8,647 bases of DNA, taken from assembly GCA_039811765.1 (NCBI GenBank), contig JBDHZF010000104.1, positions 1-8,647 on the forward strand, read 5' to 3'. A program made the position numbers and the translations under genes. Source of the stretch: JAGQUL01 sp039811765. GTDB lineage: Bacteria; Actinomycetota; Thermoleophilia; Gaiellales; SKUG01. This document shows, piece by piece, positions 5,127 to 8,647 of the stretch. The notes beneath the pieces are model-generated. The model was not told where the DNA came from. It saw only the letters and a program-made list of their open reading frames with translations, and did not search any database. Numbering within the stretch: position 1 is the first letter of the stretch; each line of letters starts with the position of its first letter.

Positions 5127-7445
5127 ATGACGAAAGACGGATCGAAGATCGCGAACCTGCACGCTCGGGCGATGGTGCGCTGGCGCTGGATCGTGCTCGG
5201 CGCGTGGATCGTGGCGCTCGGCGCGATCGTCGCGACTGGAGTCCCGTCGTTTGGGCGCGATGGGTTGTCGCTCGAGGAGCTGGCGTCACCGGACTCGCCT
5301 GAGGTGCAGGCCGAGCTGGATTCGCTTCGCCTGTTCACGATCCCGCTCAACGCGCGCGAACAGGTGGTGCGACGCGACGCGGACGGACTCGGCGGCGACG
5401 TGCGCCAAGGCGACCTCACCGAGGCGATCAGCGGCACGCGCGCGGTGCATGATGGCACGAGCGACGACGACCGGATCTTGCTGCAACTGCCGTTCAGCAA
5501 TGTTGGAGGCGCGTTTCCGGCGAGCCGGGAATCGTCGACGACCATCGTCAACAACCTATTCGGCAACCCGAAGCGCTCGCTCACGTCGCAGGTGCGGGCA
5601 GGTCAAGAGCTCGCCGACGCGGCCGTCGAGCGCTCCGACGCCGGCAGCGTGCATCTTACGGGCGGGATCCCCGCGCAACTGCGCATGGGGCAGTTGGTGC
5701 GCGACGCGCTCGGACCGCTGCAGCTGTGGTCGATCATCCTGCTCGTTGGCATCACGCTCGCGTGGTTTCGTGCGATCGCGCCATCGGTGGTGGTGATCGG
5801 CACGATCGGCGCGACGATGCTGCTCATGCTCGAGGCGCTCGCGATGCTGTCGGACCAGTTCGGCGTGTCAGTGCCCGCGGAAGTGTTGCCGGTGGTGCTC
5901 GTGGTTGCGATCGGCGTGGCGAGCGACTATGCGCTGTTTCATGTGTCCGCCTGGAGCCGGCTCGTTCGGGAAGGCGTCGACCCCGCGGAAGCGACGATCC
6001 GCGCGATCACGACGAACTCGTCGGTCGTGCTCACCGCCGGCGCGACCACGGCGATCGGCGCGGCGTCGCTGCTGCTCGCCGACACGCCCTTCATCCGAGC
6101 GTTCGCGCCGGCGCTCGTCGCGTCGATCCTCGTGGCGATCCTCGTGGGACTGCTGCTCGTGCCCGCGCTCGTGGCGGTGTTCGGGAAGGCGCTGCTGTGG
6201 CCGCGACGACCGCGTGCCCGTGCAAGCGTCGCGACGGGGACGAGATTGGCGCGCCTCGCCGCGGCGATCACGCGACCGCGTGCCGGAATCGTCATCGTCG
6301 CGGTCACGGTGCTCGTGCTCGTGGCGCTCGGCGCGAATGCACGGTCGTCGCCGCTCGGGCTCAACGCGATCACCGGGCTTCCCGACGACGATCCGATCGT
6401 GCTCGGAGCACGAGACGCTGGAAAGGGCTTCGCGCCAGGGATCCTGTCGCCGACGTTGCTGATGATCGACGGGAGCGGGCTCGACGAGCATCGCGACGAG
6501 CTCGCTGCGTTTTCGAAGTCGATCTCCGAGCTCGAAGGCGTCGCTGGCGTGATCGGCCCCGATGCGCTGCAGACCTCGCTCCAGCGCGCCGGCGTCACGT
6601 CGGATGCGCTGCAGGACGTGGGCGTGGAAGTGGCCGGCATCGACGTGTCGGAAGGGCGCGCCGCGCGCGCGCTCGTCGGCGCGGCAGCGACGTCGTCGCG
6701 CGTTCGGCGTGTCACCGGCGACCTGCTCGTCACCGAAGACGGCAAGCATGCTCGCTTGGTGATCGTGCTCGATCACGAGGCCTACACGGGCACGGCCGTG
6801 CGGACGCTGCACGAGCTGCGGCCGAAGCTGCGCGACGCGCTCGACGATGCAGGACTGGACGACGCGAAGCTGCGCGTGGCCGGCGACACCGCATTGGTGG
6901 AGCGGATCTCGATCCAAATGACCGACGACCTATGGCACATCGCGATGTTCTTGGTGCCGTTCGAGCTGCTCGTGTTGCTCGCGTTCCTGCGTGCGCCGCT
7001 CATGGCGCTGGTGCTAGTCGGCTCGGGTCTGCTCACCACCATCGCGGCGCTCGGCGCGCTGTCCGTGTGGGATCGAACGGTGGGCGCGGGCGACGGCATC
7101 GCGTTCTTCGTGCCGGTCTCCGCGTTCGTGTTGCTGCTCAGCATCGGGCTCGACTACGGCGTGCTCACCGGCAGCACGCTGCGACGTGTGCGCAGCGAGG
7201 GACGAACGGGGCTCGATGCCGCGCGCGAGACGATCACGCAGGCGTACCCGTCGGTGGTGCTCGCCGGCGTGGTGATCGCGTCGACGTTCGCGCTGCTCGC
7301 CACCGTCGACCTCGACTCGTTCCGACAAGTCGCTATCGTGATGTGCATCGGCGTGCTGCTGGACTCGCTGGTGGTGCGCCCGATCGTGGTGCCGCTCGTG
7401 CTCGCCGCGTTCGATCGACCCGAACGGTCCACCGCAGATGATTGA
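5127..7445 (+). CDS. MMPL-family RND transporter
   Basis: An inner-membrane RND-superfamily exporter of 772 residues with the MMPL layout. TM1 is about 20-38, then a first extracytoplasmic domain at about 40-198. TM2-TM6 fall within 200-352 and TM7 at about 386-403. A second extracytoplasmic domain spans about 405-603, and TM8-TM12 fall within 604-762. The two proton-relay Asp-Tyr pairs known from MmpL3 are both present and internally duplicated: D267-Y268 in TM4 (GVASDYALF) and D676-Y677 in TM10 (SIGLDYGVL). The protein should therefore be powered by proton motive force. Family cargoes are usually lipids or hydrophobic compounds; the cargo here cannot be read from sequence. There is no long C-terminal cytoplasmic tail, unlike MmpL3. 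Start at 5127: TAGGCT lies 9 bases upstream and the N-terminus (basic, then TM1) fits. It overlaps the following antiporter gene by 8 bp and is divergent from the ferritin-like gene. Confidence 0.92.
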   Translation: MTKDGSKIANLHARAMVRWRWIVLGAWIVALGAIVATGVPSFGRDGLSLEELASPDSPEVQAELDSLRLFTIPLNAREQVVRRDADGLGGDVRQGDLTEAISGTRAVHDGTSDDDRILLQLPFSNVGGAFPASRESSTTIVNNLFGNPKRSLTSQVRAGQELADAAVERSDAGSVHLTGGIPAQLRMGQLVRDALGPLQLWSIILLVGITLAWFRAIAPSVVVIGTIGATMLLMLEALAMLSDQFGVSVPAEVLPVVLVVAIGVASDYALFHVSAWSRLVREGVDPAEATIRAITTNSSVVLTAGATTAIGAASLLLADTPFIRAFAPALVASILVAILVGLLLVPALVAVFGKALLWPRRPRARASVATGTRLARLAAAITRPRAGIVIVAVTVLVLVALGANARSSPLGLNAITGLPDDDPIVLGARDAGKGFAPGILSPTLLMIDGSGLDEHRDELAAFSKSISELEGVAGVIGPDALQTSLQRAGVTSDALQDVGVEVAGIDVSEGRAARALVGAAATSSRVRRVTGDLLVTEDGKHARLVIVLDHEAYTGTAVRTLHELRPKLRDALDDAGLDDAKLRVAGDTALVERISIQMTDDLWHIAMFLVPFELLVLLAFLRAPLMALVLVGSGLLTTIAALGALSVWDRTVGAGDGIAFFVPVSAFVLLLSIGLDYGVLTGSTLRRVRSEGRTGLDAARETITQAYPSVVLAGVVIASTFALLATVDLDSFRQVAIVMCIGVLLDSLVVRPIVVPLVLAAFDRPERSTADD

Positions 7446-8541
7446 CACGACGCGCACATCGCGAGCGTTGCTGAGCTGGGCCGGCATCGCGCCGCTCGCG
7501 GCGGTGGCGGGGTTGGTCTTGCTGTTGGCGACGGGGCAGCCCACATGGCTGGTCGTCGCGACGATTCCGTTGATGATCGTCGCGGTGCTCGCGGCAGTGG
7601 AGCATGCCGAGGCGATCGGCCATCGACTTGGAGAACCGTTCGGCTCGATCCTGCTCGCCCTCTCGGTCACGTTGATCGAGGTTGGACTGATCGTGTCGAT
7701 CATGTCAGGCGGCGGCGGGGACGCGAACACGCTCGCGCGCGACACGGTGTTCGCGGCGGTGATGATCTGCAGCAACGGCATCGTCGGACTGTCGCTGATC
7801 GTGGGCGCGCTCGGCGCGGGCGAGGAGGGCATCACAGAGTTCAACGCCGAGGGGTGTCGCGCGGAGCTGGCCACGCTGGTCACGCTCGTCGCGCTGTGCC
7901 TGGTCTTGCCGTCGTACACGCAAACGGTTCCGGGCCCCGAGCTGACGTCGTTCCAACTCGGATTCGTCAGCGTCGCGGCGCTCGGCTTGTGGGTCTTGTT
8001 CGTGGTGACGCAGACGTATCGTCACCGCGCGTTCTTCCTCGACGTGGGAACGCAGGACGTGCACGAGCTGCACCCGTCGTCGCGCAACCCGAGCTTGGTC
8101 GTTTCAATCGGGTTGCTGGTCCTTTCGCTCGTGGGTGTGATCGGTCTCGCGAAGGTGCAGTCGAAGTTGATCGAACAGGGCGTCGAAGCGGCGGGCTTGC
8201 CGCACGGGGTGGTGGGCGTCACCATCGCGATGATCGTGCTGTTGCCCGAAGCAGTGACGGCTGTGCGCGCGGCGCGTCGAGGCGCGCAGCAAACGTCCCT
8301 GAACCTCGCCTACGGCTCCGCGATCGCGACGACCGGCCTGACGATTCCTGTGCTGGCGATCCTCTCGCCCTGGCTGGCGGCGTCGCTGTATCTCGGCCTC
8401 GAGCCGCGCTTCGTGGTGCTGTTCGCGCTCACCGTGGTAGTGAGCATTCTCACCGTCACGCCAGGGCGCGCCACGCGATTGCAAGGCGGCGTGCACCTGG
8501 CGATCCTGATGGCGTGGCTCGCGGTGGTCGTCAGTCCGTGA
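7438..8541 (+). CDS. chaA: ChaA-type Ca2+(Na+,K+)/H+ antiporter
   Basis: A 367-residue, roughly 11-TM membrane protein of the cation/Ca2+ exchanger (CaCA) superfamily, ChaA branch; E. coli ChaA is nearly the same length. Both signature repeats are visible: repeat 1 with GEPFGS and E66 followed by ALSVTLIEV and E81 (about 65-82), and repeat 2 with VLLPEAVTAVRAARR and E271, then SLNLAYGSAIATTGLTIP (about 287-304). The acidic residues in these repeats are the expected cation/proton exchange sites. An acidic loop (GEEGITEFNAEGCRAE) lies at about 128-143. Family role: export of Ca2+, Na+ or K+ in exchange for protons, important at high pH or salt. The start ATG at 7438 overlaps the MMPL stop in ATGATTGA, with no SD seen, so translation is probably coupled to the upstream gene. 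Ion specificity cannot be decided here. Confidence 0.9.
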   Translation: MIDTTRTSRALLSWAGIAPLAAVAGLVLLLATGQPTWLVVATIPLMIVAVLAAVEHAEAIGHRLGEPFGSILLALSVTLIEVGLIVSIMSGGGGDANTLARDTVFAAVMICSNGIVGLSLIVGALGAGEEGITEFNAEGCRAELATLVTLVALCLVLPSYTQTVPGPELTSFQLGFVSVAALGLWVLFVVTQTYRHRAFFLDVGTQDVHELHPSSRNPSLVVSIGLLVLSLVGVIGLAKVQSKLIEQGVEAAGLPHGVVGVTIAMIVLLPEAVTAVRAARRGAQQTSLNLAYGSAIATTGLTIPVLAILSPWLAASLYLGLEPRFVVLFALTVVVSILTVTPGRATRLQGGVHLAILMAWLAVVVSP

Positions 8542-8542
8542 C

Positions 8543-8600
8543 CTCACGCCCGCTCGACGCACACGCAGGGCAGCAGGCCGTGTTCGCTTCCAGGCGTGAG
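8543..8600. repeat. 8-bp inverted repeat with long spacer after the antiporter gene
   Basis: CTCACGCC at 8543-8550 is the exact reverse complement of GGCGTGAG at 8593-8600, with 42 bases between. It begins 2 bases past the antiporter stop codon. There is no T-tract after it and the loop is long, so it is a weak candidate for an operon-end structure and could be chance in GC-rich DNA. Confidence 0.25.
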
Positions 8601-8612
8601 CACGAATCGCAT
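8544..8612 (-). CDS. Possible 22-residue small protein of unknown function
   Basis: An ATG at 8612 opens a 22-codon frame ending with TGA at 8546-8544, just short of the antiporter gene. The product begins MRFVLTPGSE and ends PCVCVERA, with two Cys near the end. Two things support it: third codon positions are G or C in 18 of 22 codons, and TAGGAT lies 13 bases upstream (8631-8626). The frame remains open to the window edge, so it could also be the C-terminus of a gene entering from the right, although rare ATA and AGG codons upstream of the ATG argue against that. I do not recognise the protein. Chance is a real possibility. Confidence 0.25.
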   Translation of the reverse strand: MRFVLTPGSEHGLLPCVCVERA

Positions 8613-8625
8613 GCTTGGGTAGCGT

Positions 8626-8635
8626 ATCCTACAAT
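8626..8635. promoter_or_regulatory. Overlapping -10-like boxes on both strands near the right edge
   Basis: On the minus strand TAGGAT occupies 8631-8626; on the plus strand TACAAT occupies 8630-8635. The surrounding bases (8625-8647) are markedly more A+T-rich than the rest of the window, as expected for a promoter region. The minus-strand box could serve the small ORF at 8612, and the plus-strand box a gene starting at or beyond the window end (a TTG lies at 8645). The -35 region of the minus-strand box is outside the window, so neither promoter can be judged fully. Confidence 0.35.
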
Positions 8636-8647
8636 CATCGTATATTG

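Noticed and set aside
5051..5584. Upstream extension of the ferritin-like frame to 5584 (178 extra codons)
   Set aside because: The extension is antisense to the MMPL gene, Ser/Arg-rich without motifs, and would erase both divergent promoters. ATG 5050 sits 7 bases after TAGGAT.
5726..7441. Long plus-strand open frame (571 codons) inside the MMPL gene
   Set aside because: It is an alternate frame of the transporter gene with an extremely Arg/Ala/Gly-rich product and no membrane segments; a by-product of GC-rich codon bias.
8543..8600. Intrinsic terminator for the MMPL-antiporter operon
   Set aside because: The 8-bp arms are perfect, but the 42-base loop and absence of a following T-tract do not make a standard terminator. 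It is kept only as a weak inverted repeat.
8538..8647. Plus-strand frame from GTG 8538 overlapping the antiporter stop as GTGA, open to the edge
   Set aside because: The overlap geometry is attractive, but the translation shows no recognisable motif and G/C at third positions falls steadily towards the edge. It cannot be supported without sequence to the right.

Overview
The window is about two-thirds G+C by eye and densely coding, with very short intergenic gaps. It most likely comes from a motile actinobacterium. The evidence is leaderless gene starts placed 7-9 bases after TAGGAT/TAGGCT -10 boxes, a chemoreceptor preceded by a WhiG/sigma-28-like promoter, and actinobacterial-looking GH3 and MMPL proteins. 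Thermoleophilia or Acidimicrobiia would fit, but no marker gene here settles the class. There are five confident protein genes and no tRNA, rRNA, CRISPR array, insertion sequence or phage gene that I can see.

Layout: (1) 1-52 is non-coding and carries a perfect palindrome at 2-17. (2) 53-2581, minus strand: a large membrane chemoreceptor with a periplasmic helical sensor, about four HAMP-like units in series and a canonical signalling hairpin. (3) 2582-2673: a 92-bp divergent promoter region. Leftward it has a WhiG/FliA-like promoter and a Shine-Dalgarno site for the chemoreceptor; rightward it has a -10 for a leaderless GH3 gene. (4) 2674-3870, plus strand: a secreted or membrane-anchored NagZ-like GH3 protein whose usual Asp-Ser-His catalytic motif is replaced by Asn-Ser-Asp. 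(5) 3842-5050, minus strand: a DUF455-type ferritin-like protein, convergent with GH3 and overlapping it by 29 bp. (6) 5051-5126: a 76-bp divergent promoter region with two facing-away -10 boxes and a perfect 15-bp palindrome between them. (7) 5127-7445 and 7438-8541, plus strand: an MMPL/RND transporter followed by a ChaA-type cation/proton antiporter, overlapping by 8 bp and so probably one operon. (8) 8542-8647: an unresolved right edge with promoter-like boxes and a possible very small minus-strand ORF.

Working together: the transporter-antiporter operon and the ferritin-like gene share a promoter region with a candidate operator and may be co-regulated as an envelope or ion/metal homeostasis module. 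This is inference. The chemoreceptor appears to be under separate, motility-type control: it has a leader and an SD site, while the three neighbouring transcription units look leaderless. No obvious new multi-gene system is present. The points most worth following are the WhiG-like promoter, the missing GH3 dyad, the 5086-5100 palindrome and the poly-HAMP receptor.
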